This document shows positions 27,125 through 35,983 of a stretch of DNA of 64,000 nucleotides, one piece after another (position 1 is the first letter of the stretch; every line of letters starts with the position of its first letter). The notes below the pieces were generated by a model. The model made no database searches and was not told the DNA's origin. It was given only the letters and a program-made list of their open reading frames with translations. The stretch lies in the NCBI GenBank assembly GCA_902536295.1, contig CACAWS010000001.1:107452-171451 (forward strand), in the 5' to 3' direction. The DNA is from an uncultured SAR86 cluster bacterium. Lineage in GTDB: Bacteria > Pseudomonadota > Gammaproteobacteria > Magnimaribacterales > AG-339-G14. A program made the position numbers and the translations under genes.

Positions 27125-27347
27125 ATCTATGTCTTCCAACTAAATGCCCTCTTAATTTTATATGTTTTGTTTTTCTTCCAGTTACTCTTTTTCGCCATAA
27201 TTTGAAACTTCTTGGTTTAAGATTATTTCTCATTAAATTTACAAGCTCGCCATGAGTTAAATCGAATTCTGATTGGATTACTTCAAAAGGAGTTCGGTCC
27301 TCCCAAGCCATTTCAATAATCCTATTTATGTCTACTTCACTTAACAT
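27087..27347 (-). CDS. DUF2805 / TIGR03643 family protein
   Basis: An 86-residue basic protein. The segment INRIIEMAWEDRTPFEVI and the block MRNNLKPRSFKLWRKRVTGR identify a small conserved family (TIGR03643) of unknown function, often found near photolyase or cryptochrome genes; here the photolyase-family gene is 25 kb away. The N-terminal half looks like a helix-turn-helix, so nucleic-acid binding is plausible. It has a divergent plus-strand dehalogenase gene 78 bases away. Confidence 0.85.
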   Translation of the reverse strand: MLSEVDINRIIEMAWEDRTPFEVIQSEFDLTHGELVNLMRNNLKPRSFKLWRKRVTGRKTKHIKLRGHLVGRHRCDRQGKLNIKKR

Positions 27348-27425
27348 ATTAAATTATTTAATAAAAATTAATCTAAAATGTAGTTAAATATAAAAACAAT
27401 AACAACCAAATAACAAAAGATTACT

Positions 27426-28292
27426 ATGGAAATTCAAAAAAAATATATTGAAATTAATAATAAAAAAATGGCAGTAATTGATGAGGGATCTGGAGAATCA
27501 ATTATTTTCCTCCATGGCAATCCTTCTTCATCATATTTATGGAGAAATATAGCTCCAAATTTTACTGATACTAATAGAATTGTTGTTCCCGATCTTATTG
27601 GCATGGGAGACTCAGAAAAGCTTGATGGAATTGATAATCCAGACTACAACTTAACAGGACATTATGATTTTTTAGAAAAATTGTTAGAAAAATTAGATGT
27701 AGGAAATAATTTACACTTTGTTATTCATGACTGGGGATGCGCACTTGGACTCCAGTACGCAAGACTTAATTCTAACCGAATCAAATCAATAACTTTTATG
27801 GAAGGTTTAGTAGTTCCACTGACTTGGGAAAAATGGCCAGAAATAGCTAGAAAAATATTTTCTCTTTTCAGATCTGAAGCTGGTGAGGAGTTAGTTTTAG
27901 AAAAAAATTTTTTTGTAGAAAGACTTCTTTTAGCAGACCCGATTACGCCAATGAGTGAAGAAACCAAAAAAGAATATTTAAGACCATATTTGGAAAAAGG
28001 AGAAAGTCGTCGCCCTACCCTAACATGGCCTAGAAATATTCCGCTTGATGGATATGAACCTAAAGAAACATTAGATACGGTAAAAGCAAACGCAGAATTT
28101 CATTCTTCTTCATCAATACCTAAATTATTCGTGAACGCAGATCCAGGTTTAATACTTACTGGTGACCAAAGAGAAGAAATAAGAAGTTGGAATAATTTGA
28201 AAGAGGTAACAGTTAAAGGTAATCACTTCATCCAAGAAGATTCGTCACAAGAAATCACTGAATACTTAAAGGAATTTATCAGCAGTCTATGA
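27426..28292 (+). CDS. Haloalkane dehalogenase (LinB/DhaA-like)
   Basis: Hydrolyses carbon-halogen bonds to alcohol plus halide; 288 residues, the usual size. The halide-stabilising Asn is in HGNPSSSYLWRN and the Trp follows the nucleophile Asp in VIHDWGCALG. The acid is expected near NADPGLILTGD, and the catalytic His is in GNHFIQED. This combination (HGN plus DW, AEPG-like loop) is the haloalkane dehalogenase family II pattern. No signal peptide: cytosolic. It has no co-oriented neighbour; natural halogenated compounds in seawater are the likely substrates (inference). Confidence 0.9.
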   Translation: MEIQKKYIEINNKKMAVIDEGSGESIIFLHGNPSSSYLWRNIAPNFTDTNRIVVPDLIGMGDSEKLDGIDNPDYNLTGHYDFLEKLLEKLDVGNNLHFVIHDWGCALGLQYARLNSNRIKSITFMEGLVVPLTWEKWPEIARKIFSLFRSEAGEELVLEKNFFVERLLLADPITPMSEETKKEYLRPYLEKGESRRPTLTWPRNIPLDGYEPKETLDTVKANAEFHSSSSIPKLFVNADPGLILTGDQREEIRSWNNLKEVTVKGNHFIQEDSSQEITEYLKEFISSL

Positions 28293-28316
28293 GAATATTT
28301 TATTAAGAATGTTTTT

Positions 28317-28406
28317 TTAGCATATATACATTCCACATATGTCTCCACCCGTTGATTCACAGGCAGTCAATATAAAAAGCATTGCTAAGTAAAATAATTT
28401 TTTCAT
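28317..28406 (-). CDS. 29-residue micro-lipoprotein
   Basis: A very short frame in the gap between two larger genes. It encodes a basic start MKK, a hydrophobic stretch and a textbook lipobox LTAC with the cysteine at position 16, leaving a mature lipopeptide of only 14 residues, CESTGGDICGMYIC, with three cysteines. GAGGGAAAG lies 4-5 bases upstream of the ATG as a ribosome-binding site. Entericidin-like small lipoproteins are the nearest known analogues by size. Signal and ribosome site together make chance unlikely but not impossible. Confidence 0.6.
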   Translation of the reverse strand: MKKLFYLAMLFILTACESTGGDICGMYIC

Positions 28407-28490
28407 TCTTTCCCTCGAGATATTATAAACATTTAAAGTTTTTTAATGATAATTTAAAAACGATAATAATTAAAAATTAATTACAAGTTG

Positions 28491-29258
28491 TCACTTAGGA
28501 GCCATCCTTATTCCACCGTCTAGTCTAATAGTTTCTCCATTTAAAAAAGGATTCTCAATTATCTGTGCTGACAGCAAAGCAAATTCATCAGGGTCGCCTA
28601 AACGTTTTGGGAATTGAGTCATTTCTATTAAAGGTTTTCTTACTTCATCTGATGCCATAGCCATTAATGGAGTGTCAAAAATTCCTGGGGCGATAGTGTT
28701 TATTCTTATTCCCATTCTTGCAAGATCTCTTGCAATTGGTAAAGTCATAGCAGTCACACCGCCTTTACTGGCGCTATACGCAGCTTGTCCTATTTGACCA
28801 TCAAATGCTGCAACAGAAGCAGTGTTGATAATAACTCCACATTCATTGTCACTTTCTGGTTCATTTTTCCCCATTACTTCTGCAGCTAACCTTAAAGTAT
28901 TAAAAGTACCTACTAAATTCACATCGATTACAATTTTAAAAATATCTAAAGGATGTGCTCCATCCCTTCCAACTGTCTTTGATGCGCTTCCGATACCTGC
29001 ACAATTAACAAGAATATGAATTGCGCCAAACTTTTCAACTGCTGCTTGAATTGCATTTTTAACACTGTCTTCATCTGCAACATTTGTAACAACAGTTATT
29101 ACGTTATCCTTCAGTTCTTCTTTCGCATTATTTAAGTTATCTTCATTCAAGTCCATCAAAACCAACTTTGCTCCTTTTTCGTGTAAGTTTTTTGCAGTAG
29201 CAAGACCTAAACCAGAAGCGCCTCCTGTTATTAAGGCAACTTTATTTTCTATATTCAA
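28491..29258 (-). CDS. SDR, 3-hydroxyacyl-CoA dehydrogenase type-2-like
   Basis: A classical short-chain dehydrogenase, 255 residues. TGGASGLG at 11-18 binds NAD, D35-36 region LMDLNEDN favours NAD over NADP, the NCAG motif is present, and YSASKGG carries the catalytic Tyr and Lys. Overall it resembles the HSD17B10 type that oxidises 3-hydroxyacyl-CoA in branched-chain and steroid/lipid catabolism, including the C-terminal ALLSAQIIENPFLNGETIRL. It is divergent from the acyl-CoA operon starting at 29376. Confidence 0.9.
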   Translation of the reverse strand: MNIENKVALITGGASGLGLATAKNLHEKGAKLVLMDLNEDNLNNAKEELKDNVITVVTNVADEDSVKNAIQAAVEKFGAIHILVNCAGIGSASKTVGRDGAHPLDIFKIVIDVNLVGTFNTLRLAAEVMGKNEPESDNECGVIINTASVAAFDGQIGQAAYSASKGGVTAMTLPIARDLARMGIRINTIAPGIFDTPLMAMASDEVRKPLIEMTQFPKRLGDPDEFALLSAQIIENPFLNGETIRLDGGIRMAPK

Positions 29259-29375
29259 TTTACTTCTCCTATGTATTTTTTAGAAATATAATTTATCATA
29301 ACATTACATTCAATTCTTAAATGATCTAACACTAACTTTTAAGTTACATTTAAGGCAAAAAAAGAGAGGAGAAAT

Positions 29376-30167
29376 ATGAAAACAGATTACGAATTTTTAA
29401 CTACTGAAATTGACGGTCACATTCTTACAGTTACTATCAATAGACCAGACGTTATGAACGCTTTACACCCACCTGCACATGCAGAGTTTGATGAAGTATG
29501 GAATGAATTCGAAAATGATGAAAATCTATGGGTTGGAATTATTACTGGAGCTGGAGATAGAGCTTTTTCTGCAGGAAATGATTTAAAATTCCAAGCCCAA
29601 AATGGTGGAAAAATGGACATCAACATTGCTAGTACAGGATTTGCTGGATTAACTTCAAGATTTGATCTAAAAAAACCAGTTATTGCAGCTGTTAATGGTG
29701 TTTCAATGGGCGGTGGATTTGAAATTGCTTTAGCCTGTGATTTGATTGTCGCATCTACAAATGCAAAATTTGCTTTGCCAGAACCTAAAGTAGGTTTAGC
29801 TGCGTTAGCCGGAGGAATGCAAAGACTTCCAAGACAAATAGGTATGAAAAACGCTTTAGGCATGATGTTAACTGGAAGACATGTTTCTGCGGAAGAAGGC
29901 ATGCGCTTAGGATTTGTTAACGAAGTAGTAGAACCAGATAATCTTCTATCTGCAGCAAAAAATTGGGCTAAACAAATTGAAGAATGCTCTCCAATGTCCA
30001 TCCGAGCTACAAAACAAGTCGCTTATGAAAATTTCAATGAACCAGATTTAGCAAAGTCAATGAGTACTCATTATTCGGCAGTAAAAGAACTATTTGGAAG
30101 TGAAGACTTTATCGAAGGCCCAGTAGCATTTGCTGAGAAAAGGCCTCCCAATTGGAAAGGTAAATAA
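29376..30167 (+). CDS. Enoyl-CoA hydratase/isomerase family protein
   Basis: A crotonase-fold protein, 263 residues. The oxyanion-hole segments are FSAGNDLKFQ (about 67-76) and NGVSMGGGFEIALACD (about 109-124). The first catalytic Glu is retained in FALPEPKVGLAALAGG; at the second (Glu164-like) position there is Gly in ALGMMLTG, so it may hydrate, isomerise or act as a carnitinyl-CoA-type dehydratase. A strong AGAGGAGA ribosome site precedes it. It opens a seven-gene operon and its stop overlaps the next start by one base (TAATG). Confidence 0.92.
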   Translation: MKTDYEFLTTEIDGHILTVTINRPDVMNALHPPAHAEFDEVWNEFENDENLWVGIITGAGDRAFSAGNDLKFQAQNGGKMDINIASTGFAGLTSRFDLKKPVIAAVNGVSMGGGFEIALACDLIVASTNAKFALPEPKVGLAALAGGMQRLPRQIGMKNALGMMLTGRHVSAEEGMRLGFVNEVVEPDNLLSAAKNWAKQIEECSPMSIRATKQVAYENFNEPDLAKSMSTHYSAVKELFGSEDFIEGPVAFAEKRPPNWKGK

Positions 30168-30943
30168 TGTTTGACCTAAGAGGTAAGAACGCTGTAATTA
30201 CTGGTTCTTCAAAAGGGATAGGAAAATCTATTGCAACAGCAATGGCACTTCATGGAGCAAATGTAGTTATTTCGAGTAGAAAAGCCAATGTTTGCCAGGA
30301 GACTGCTGACGAAATAAATAATTTAGACGCAGCTCCGCCTTATGGTGAAAAAGGAAAAGCTATTGTTATTCCATGTAATATTTCGGATAAGACAGCTTTA
30401 GAAATGTTAGTAGAAGAATCTAGATCTCAGTTAGGAAAAATAGATATTTTAGTTTGTAATGCAGCAAGTAATCCTTTTTTTGGTTCAATAAAAGATATTC
30501 CAGATGATGCTTTTGAAAAAATTATGAATAACAACATCAAAAGCAACCACAATCTTTGTCAAATGGTAATCCCAGAAATGATGCAAAGGAAGGATGGCAG
30601 TATCATTATTGTCTCATCTATTGGAGGTTTAAACGCAAGCCCAGTTATAGGTGCTTACAATATTTCGAAGGCTGCAGATATTATGTTAGTCAAAAATTAT
30701 GCCCTAGAATTTGGGCAACACAACATTAGAACTAATGCGATAGCTCCTGGTTTATTTAGAACAGATTTTGCTAAAGCTCTATGGGAAAATCCAGAGATCT
30801 TAAAACAATCTACTGCAACTTGTCCTATGAAAAGAATTGGAGAACCAGATGAAATCGGAGGTGCTGCTGTTTTTCTTGCTTCTGAGGCTGGTAGTTTTGT
30901 TAATGGACATACTTTGGTAATTGATGGAGGCACTGTAGTCTAA
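30167..30943 (+). CDS. SDR family oxidoreductase (DHRS4-like)
   Basis: A 258-residue short-chain dehydrogenase. TGSSKGIG (about 12-19), an SSRK segment after strand 2 that favours NADPH, NAAS in place of NNAG, catalytic YNISKAA, and the C-terminal FLASEAGSFVNGHTLVIDGG. The pattern is close to DHRS4-type carbonyl reductases. Second gene in the operon, one-base overlap upstream and one-base gap downstream to an acyl-CoA synthetase. Substrate unknown but probably a pathway intermediate. Confidence 0.91.
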   Translation: MFDLRGKNAVITGSSKGIGKSIATAMALHGANVVISSRKANVCQETADEINNLDAAPPYGEKGKAIVIPCNISDKTALEMLVEESRSQLGKIDILVCNAASNPFFGSIKDIPDDAFEKIMNNNIKSNHNLCQMVIPEMMQRKDGSIIIVSSIGGLNASPVIGAYNISKAADIMLVKNYALEFGQHNIRTNAIAPGLFRTDFAKALWENPEILKQSTATCPMKRIGEPDEIGGAAVFLASEAGSFVNGHTLVIDGGTVV

Positions 30944-30944
30944 A

Positions 30945-32678
30945 ATGGAAAATAAACTTTTAACAACCGATGGAAGACTTGAGTTACTTAAAGATGTAAC
31001 AAAAGAAGGTCTTTTAACCTTAACGACTGCAGATATAAGAGGTAACAGCTACCACGTGTTTGATCAAGCTCCTTCAAACCTTAGAGAATACTATCAATTA
31101 GGTTTTATGCATGGAGATTGGACACATATTGTATATGAAGGAGAGAGGTTTCAATTTAAAGAAACTATGGAAAGGTCTAATCAACTAGCTAATTCTTTAG
31201 TTAAAGATTATGGAATAAAAAAAGGCGATAAAGTTGCATTCTCAATGCGTAATTACCCAGAATGGATGTTTACTTATATTGCAGTTACTTCAATTGGTGC
31301 GATTGCTGTTCCCCTAAATTCATGGTGGAAAGGAGATGAACTAGAATACGGTTTAGATAATAGTGAGTCAAAGTTATTCATAGCAGATGAAGAAAGGCTT
31401 GATAGAGTGAAAAATATATTGCCAAACTTACCTAGAATTGCAGTGAGATCATCAAAACCAGAATATGCTGATATCGATTTTGACAAAGTGATCGAAAATT
31501 CAAATACTGAATTAGAAACGATAATTGAGATTGAGCCAGAGGATGATGCATCCATCATGTACACATCAGGAAGTACAGGCCATCCGAAGGGAGTTTTACT
31601 AACTCATAGAGGTATAATTTTTGCCCCTTTTTATTGGATAACTATTACAACGATGGGAAGGTTAGCTGAAACAAATAATGATGAATCAACAGATTCTGAA
31701 TCTGAAAATAATTATCAAAATGCAACTCTCTTAAGTGTTCCCCTATTTCACGTAACTGGATGCCATGCAATTTTTCTTTTATCAATTGCTGTTGGTCGTA
31801 AAACTGTAATGATGTACAAATGGGATCCTGAGAAAGCATTAGATTTAATTGAAGAAGAAAAAATTTCTGCTTTCACAGGAGTACCAACAATGTCTTCTGA
31901 AATAGTCGAAGCACAAAGAAAAAATCCAAGAAATATAGATACATTGAAAGATTTACTTGGAGGAGGTTCTGCAAGGCCACCCGAACAAGTTAGAAAACAA
32001 AAAGAACATTTACCAAAGACTAATCCTGGAATAGGTTACGGAATGACTGAAACTAATGCATTAGGTGCAAATAACACTGGAGAAGTTTACGTGCAGAAAC
32101 CAGAGAGTACAGGGTATGCGTTGCCATTATTGATGGCTTTAAAAGTTATAGATGATGACGGAAATGATTTATGTGCAAATCAAAGTGGAGAAGTATGTAT
32201 TAAATCTGCTTCTACTTTTAAAGGATATTGGAAAAATAAACAGGCCACAGATGATGCGCTTACTTCAGATGGCTGGGTTAAAACAGGAGATATAGGCTAT
32301 TTGGACGATGATGGTTTTTTATATATAAATGATAGAAAAAAAGATTTAGTAATCAGAGGTGGAGAAAATATTTCTTGTATCGAAGTTGAATCTTCTATTT
32401 GTGAACACCCTTCTGTTTTAGAGGCTTCGGTGTTCGGTGTTCCAGACGATAGATTAGGCGAAATACTTGCAACTTACATTTGTATTCGAGAGGATTCGAC
32501 CTTAACAGAAGACGAGCTCTCAAGTTTTCTTGCTGAAAAAATAGCTAATTTTAAAATCCCCACTCATTACAGATTCCAAAAAGATAAATTGCCAAGAATC
32601 GCTTCAGGGAAAATTGCAAAAATTGACATGCGAAAAGAAGCTGTTGAACTTTTAAAAGTAAATGGAAATATTAAATAA
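30945..32678 (+). CDS. Acyl-CoA synthetase (AMP-forming)
   Basis: A 577-residue adenylate-forming ligase. P-loop MYTSGSTGHPKGVLLTH around residue 205, WGMT-like GYGMTETNALG, GWVKTGDIGYLDDDGFL with NDRKKDLVIRGGENISC, and the catalytic lysine in PRIASGKIAK. An acidic insert (NNDESTDSESENNYQN) around 240 is unusual. It belongs to the fatty-acyl/steroid-type CoA ligases. It overlaps the next SDR by 17 bases, so the unit is tightly packed. Confidence 0.93.
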   Translation: MENKLLTTDGRLELLKDVTKEGLLTLTTADIRGNSYHVFDQAPSNLREYYQLGFMHGDWTHIVYEGERFQFKETMERSNQLANSLVKDYGIKKGDKVAFSMRNYPEWMFTYIAVTSIGAIAVPLNSWWKGDELEYGLDNSESKLFIADEERLDRVKNILPNLPRIAVRSSKPEYADIDFDKVIENSNTELETIIEIEPEDDASIMYTSGSTGHPKGVLLTHRGIIFAPFYWITITTMGRLAETNNDESTDSESENNYQNATLLSVPLFHVTGCHAIFLLSIAVGRKTVMMYKWDPEKALDLIEEEKISAFTGVPTMSSEIVEAQRKNPRNIDTLKDLLGGGSARPPEQVRKQKEHLPKTNPGIGYGMTETNALGANNTGEVYVQKPESTGYALPLLMALKVIDDDGNDLCANQSGEVCIKSASTFKGYWKNKQATDDALTSDGWVKTGDIGYLDDDGFLYINDRKKDLVIRGGENISCIEVESSICEHPSVLEASVFGVPDDRLGEILATYICIREDSTLTEDELSSFLAEKIANFKIPTHYRFQKDKLPRIASGKIAKIDMRKEAVELLKVNGNIK

Positions 32679-33453
32679 AAACGTTATTGTCACTGGAGGT
32701 GCAAATGGTATTGGCAAAGCTCTTGCCAAAGCATTCAAAAACGCTGGCGCAGCATACATTTTAATTGCCGATCTTGATGAAACAGAAGGCCAAAAAACAG
32801 CTGATGAATTAGGAATTAAATTCAAAAAAACTAATGTTTCAAGTGAAAGTGACATAATTGAATTGATAGAAACTGCAAACAATGATGCTAAATCAATTGA
32901 TATTTTTTGTTCTAACGCAGGAATTGGAGGGGCTCCTATGTTGTTAGATGTTTCGACTGAAGATTGGCAAAATATTTGGGAAATAAATGTCATGAGTCAT
33001 ATTTATGCTGCAAAAAATGTCTTACCTCAAATGATTGAAAAAGGAAGTGGATATTTAATGAATACTGCTTCAGCTGCAGGATTACTTACTCAAGTTGGAG
33101 CCGCTCCATATTCTGTAACCAAAGCTGCAGCGCTTAGTCTTGCCGAATGGATTAAAATAACATACGGAAACAAAGGAATTGGAGTGTCTTGTTTATGTCC
33201 TCAAGCAGTGAAAACAGCTATGACAGCAAATGGAGCCGGTACAGCTGGAGTTGATGGAATGATCGAACCGGAAGAGTGCGCAGCCGCTGTAATTGAAGCG
33301 ATTGAAAAAGAACAATTCCTTATTACCCCTCATGAAGAGGTACTTGAATACATAAATAGAAAAGCAAATAATTATGATCGCTGGATTAGTGGCATGCAAA
33401 GGCTCCAGGGAAAGTATGAAGAATTTTATGGAGATCTTCTTAAGGATAAATAA
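32662..33453 (+). CDS. SDR family oxidoreductase
   Basis: A 263-residue short-chain dehydrogenase with TGGANGIG (about 11-18), an acidic D after strand 2 (IADLDETEG) indicating NAD preference, SNAGIGG, and the catalytic YSVTKAA. The C-terminal ALITP-like stretch and lack of the usual IDGG ending set it apart from the other two SDRs nearby. Third reductase of the region and fourth gene of the operon; 6 bases to the following membrane protein gene. Confidence 0.9.
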   Translation: MEILNKNVIVTGGANGIGKALAKAFKNAGAAYILIADLDETEGQKTADELGIKFKKTNVSSESDIIELIETANNDAKSIDIFCSNAGIGGAPMLLDVSTEDWQNIWEINVMSHIYAAKNVLPQMIEKGSGYLMNTASAAGLLTQVGAAPYSVTKAAALSLAEWIKITYGNKGIGVSCLCPQAVKTAMTANGAGTAGVDGMIEPEECAAAVIEAIEKEQFLITPHEEVLEYINRKANNYDRWISGMQRLQGKYEEFYGDLLKDK

Positions 33454-33459
33454 AATTTC

Positions 33460-34197
33460 ATGCCTAATAATGATACTTTTGAAATCTTTGATTTTGATCA
33501 CATATCTACAATAGTATTAATTCTTGGAATATCAGTAATAATCCCATTTTTACTGAAAGGTTATTCTAGAAAAGACTTGCGTTTATTATCTCTAATACTT
33601 GCCTTAATAATAGTTGTAAACGAATTTGGTAAACCTTTTTACTATCCCTATCTATATCCCGATTTGTATGAATTTTTTGAAATGCTGCCCTTTCATATGT
33701 GTCATTTGTCTTCTTTTTCAATTTCAATATTTCTTTTAACAAATAAAAAAGTTTTTTTTAACCTAGCTTTTTTTTGGGGAATTGGTGGTTGTTCTATGGC
33801 TCTTACTCAACCTGATGTGCCCTACAAATTTCCTGATGCTAATTTTTTGTTGTATTTTTTTTCTCATGGATTACTTCTTTTTGCAATCATGTTGTCGGCA
33901 ATCACCTTTAAAAATAGACCTTATTTTAGTGAATTAATTAATGTGGTACTTATAAGTCTTCCAGTTGTTGGAATAATCTATCTAATCAATATAACTATCA
34001 ATGCCATTTTAGAAAGTTCCCCCGCAAACTATTGGTATTTGATTAGATTTCCGGATGGAGCAAATTTAACAGCTTTTATGCCTGATCCACCTTTACATAT
34101 TCCAATATTTTTTGGTTTGGGGTTATTAGTTTTTGGGATAATTTATTTTCCTTTTTTTATTTACGATAGATTTTTTCCTAATAATTGGCAAAAATAG
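33460..34197 (+). CDS. YwaF/TIGR02206-type integral membrane protein
   Basis: A 245-residue protein with about seven membrane spans. The segment FEMLPFHMCHLSSF (about 70-83) and a later LYFFSHGLLLFA (about 130-141) match the conserved histidine-containing motifs of the YwaF / TIGR02206 family, whose function is not known. Position inside an acyl-CoA operon suggests uptake, export or lipid modification, but that is guesswork. Gap to the next gene 16 bases. Confidence 0.82.
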   Translation: MPNNDTFEIFDFDHISTIVLILGISVIIPFLLKGYSRKDLRLLSLILALIIVVNEFGKPFYYPYLYPDLYEFFEMLPFHMCHLSSFSISIFLLTNKKVFFNLAFFWGIGGCSMALTQPDVPYKFPDANFLLYFFSHGLLLFAIMLSAITFKNRPYFSELINVVLISLPVVGIIYLINITINAILESSPANYWYLIRFPDGANLTAFMPDPPLHIPIFFGLGLLVFGIIYFPFFIYDRFFPNNWQK

Positions 34198-34213
34198 AGT
34201 TTTTAGGGGGATT

Positions 34214-35983
34214 ATGATGGAAAGACTGAAGTGGAAACTATTAGGAATTGTCGAAGACTTTTATTACTACGCTTTAGGATTACCTAGATTTCTTTTCGTA
34301 TGGAAAGATCATAACAAGATTTCCATTTTGAATTTTTTCGATAACAACGTAAAAAAAATTCCAAATAAAACTGCATTTATTTTTGAAGGAAAAAAAATAT
34401 CATGGCAAGAAGCAGATCAACAAGTAAATAAATATGCAGGATTTTTAAAATCCCAAAATATCAATAAAGGAGATTGTTTTGCAATTCTAATGGACAACAG
34501 CCCAGATTTTCTTATGGTACTTCTTGCTTCTTTTAGAATAGGTTCAATTGCAGCTCTAATTAATACCACTGTTTCAGGCGAAGGATTAAAACATGTAATA
34601 AATATTTCAAATGTAAAATTAATAACCGCTGGAGCTTCTCATTTGGAAAAACTGTCGACCGCATTAGAAGGAAGTGATTTAAAAAATCTTCCTTTATTTT
34701 CAATTGATGATGAACAAAAGGTTCCTGAAAATATCAAAAATTTAAAATCTCTTTCAAAAAAATTTAATACTTTTGAACCTTATCAGCCGATAATGAAAGA
34801 TGTGGCCGCTTACATTTTTACGTCTGGAACTACTGGTCTTCCAAAGGCTGCATTAGTTGATCACGCTAAGTTAGTAAAAGGCTCATTTGCAGGTCATTTC
34901 TTATGCTTTAATTTTAAAAAAGAGGACAAGCTTTATATGACCCTTCCTCTTTATCATTCTACAGGGTTAGTATTGGGCTGGGCCGCAAGTCTTAGATCTG
35001 GATGTACAAATATAATAAAATCTAAGTTTTCTGCCTCTGATTTCTGGAAAGATGTAGAAAAATATAAAGCAAATAAATTTATTTATGTTGGAGAGCTTTG
35101 TAGATATCTTATGAATATGCCCGCTTCAGAACATGATAAATTTAATTCTATAACACGAATTTCTGGCAATGGATTAAGGCCTGATATTTGGAAGTCTTTT
35201 CAAGAAAGATTCAACATAAAAAAAATAGTTGAAATCTACGGTGCCACAGAGGCAGTGGGTATGACAGTAAACTCTGCAGGTAGATCAGGGATGATAGGAA
35301 GAAAACGATCTGATTCAAGCATAATAAAATGTAACAAGGATGATGGGTCTCCAATATTAAATAATAAAGGTTTCTGCACAAAAGTATCTGAAGGAGAAAC
35401 TGGGCTTTATATTCAGAAAATTAGTTCATCAGCAAAGTTTCAAGGTTATTTAGATTCACAAGCTTCAAATAAAAAAATATTACAAAATGTATTTGCAGAA
35501 GGAGATCATTACTTTAATACTGGAGATTTAATTACACTCCATGATAATAACTGGCTTTCTTTCGCAGATAGAGTAGGTGATACATATAGATGGAAAAGTG
35601 AAAATGTATCTACTATGGAAGTTGCAGCAATTTTAAATAATGCTATTGGAGTTATGGATTGTAACGTTTATGGGGTAAAAATAGATTCAGCTGAGGGAAA
35701 AGCTGGAATGGCAGCCATGAATGTCTCAGATGAATTTAACTTCAATTCTTTCACCGATCATGTAAATAAAAATTTAAATACCTTTCAAAGGCCTTATTTT
35801 TTAAGGCTAACTAAAGATATGAAAACAACAGGAACCTTTAAGCACCAAAAAGAAGATTTAAAAAAACAAGGGTTCGATCCTAATCTGATTACAGATAAAC
35901 TTTATTTTTATCAAAAAGATTCTTACATAGAAATTGATAATAATTTATTCACTCGTATTCATTCTGGAGAGGAAAGATTTTGA
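34214..35983 (+). CDS. Long/very-long-chain acyl-CoA synthetase, FATP-like
   Basis: A 589-residue acyl-CoA synthetase of the FATP/FadD6 class, which couples uptake of long-chain or bulky fatty acids to CoA activation. N-terminal hydrophobic patch about 15-30, P-loop FTSGTTGLPKAALVDH around 199, YGATEAVGMTVNSAG, HYFNTGDLI and FADRVGDTYRWKSENVST, and TGTFKHQK with the catalytic lysine. AGGGGG lies 3 bases before ATG 34214 and 6 before ATG 34217, so the second Met may be the true start. Overlaps the next gene by four bases. Confidence 0.92.
   Translation: MMERLKWKLLGIVEDFYYYALGLPRFLFVWKDHNKISILNFFDNNVKKIPNKTAFIFEGKKISWQEADQQVNKYAGFLKSQNINKGDCFAILMDNSPDFLMVLLASFRIGSIAALINTTVSGEGLKHVINISNVKLITAGASHLEKLSTALEGSDLKNLPLFSIDDEQKVPENIKNLKSLSKKFNTFEPYQPIMKDVAAYIFTSGTTGLPKAALVDHAKLVKGSFAGHFLCFNFKKEDKLYMTLPLYHSTGLVLGWAASLRSGCTNIIKSKFSASDFWKDVEKYKANKFIYVGELCRYLMNMPASEHDKFNSITRISGNGLRPDIWKSFQERFNIKKIVEIYGATEAVGMTVNSAGRSGMIGRKRSDSSIIKCNKDDGSPILNNKGFCTKVSEGETGLYIQKISSSAKFQGYLDSQASNKKILQNVFAEGDHYFNTGDLITLHDNNWLSFADRVGDTYRWKSENVSTMEVAAILNNAIGVMDCNVYGVKIDSAEGKAGMAAMNVSDEFNFNSFTDHVNKNLNTFQRPYFLRLTKDMKTTGTFKHQKEDLKKQGFDPNLITDKLYFYQKDSYIEIDNNLFTRIHSGEERF

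Noticed and set aside
29333-29346. 14-base palindrome TAACTT-TT-AAGTTA upstream of the hydratase operon
   Set aside because: Placed well for an operator, but it is pure A/T-rich repeat that occurs by chance in such DNA; no second copy was seen.
29417-30001. 194-residue minus-strand frame opposite the enoyl-CoA hydratase gene
   Set aside because: It is the antisense shadow of a clearly conserved gene; the composition (many Pro, Ser, Ala) has no domain logic and there is no ribosome site.
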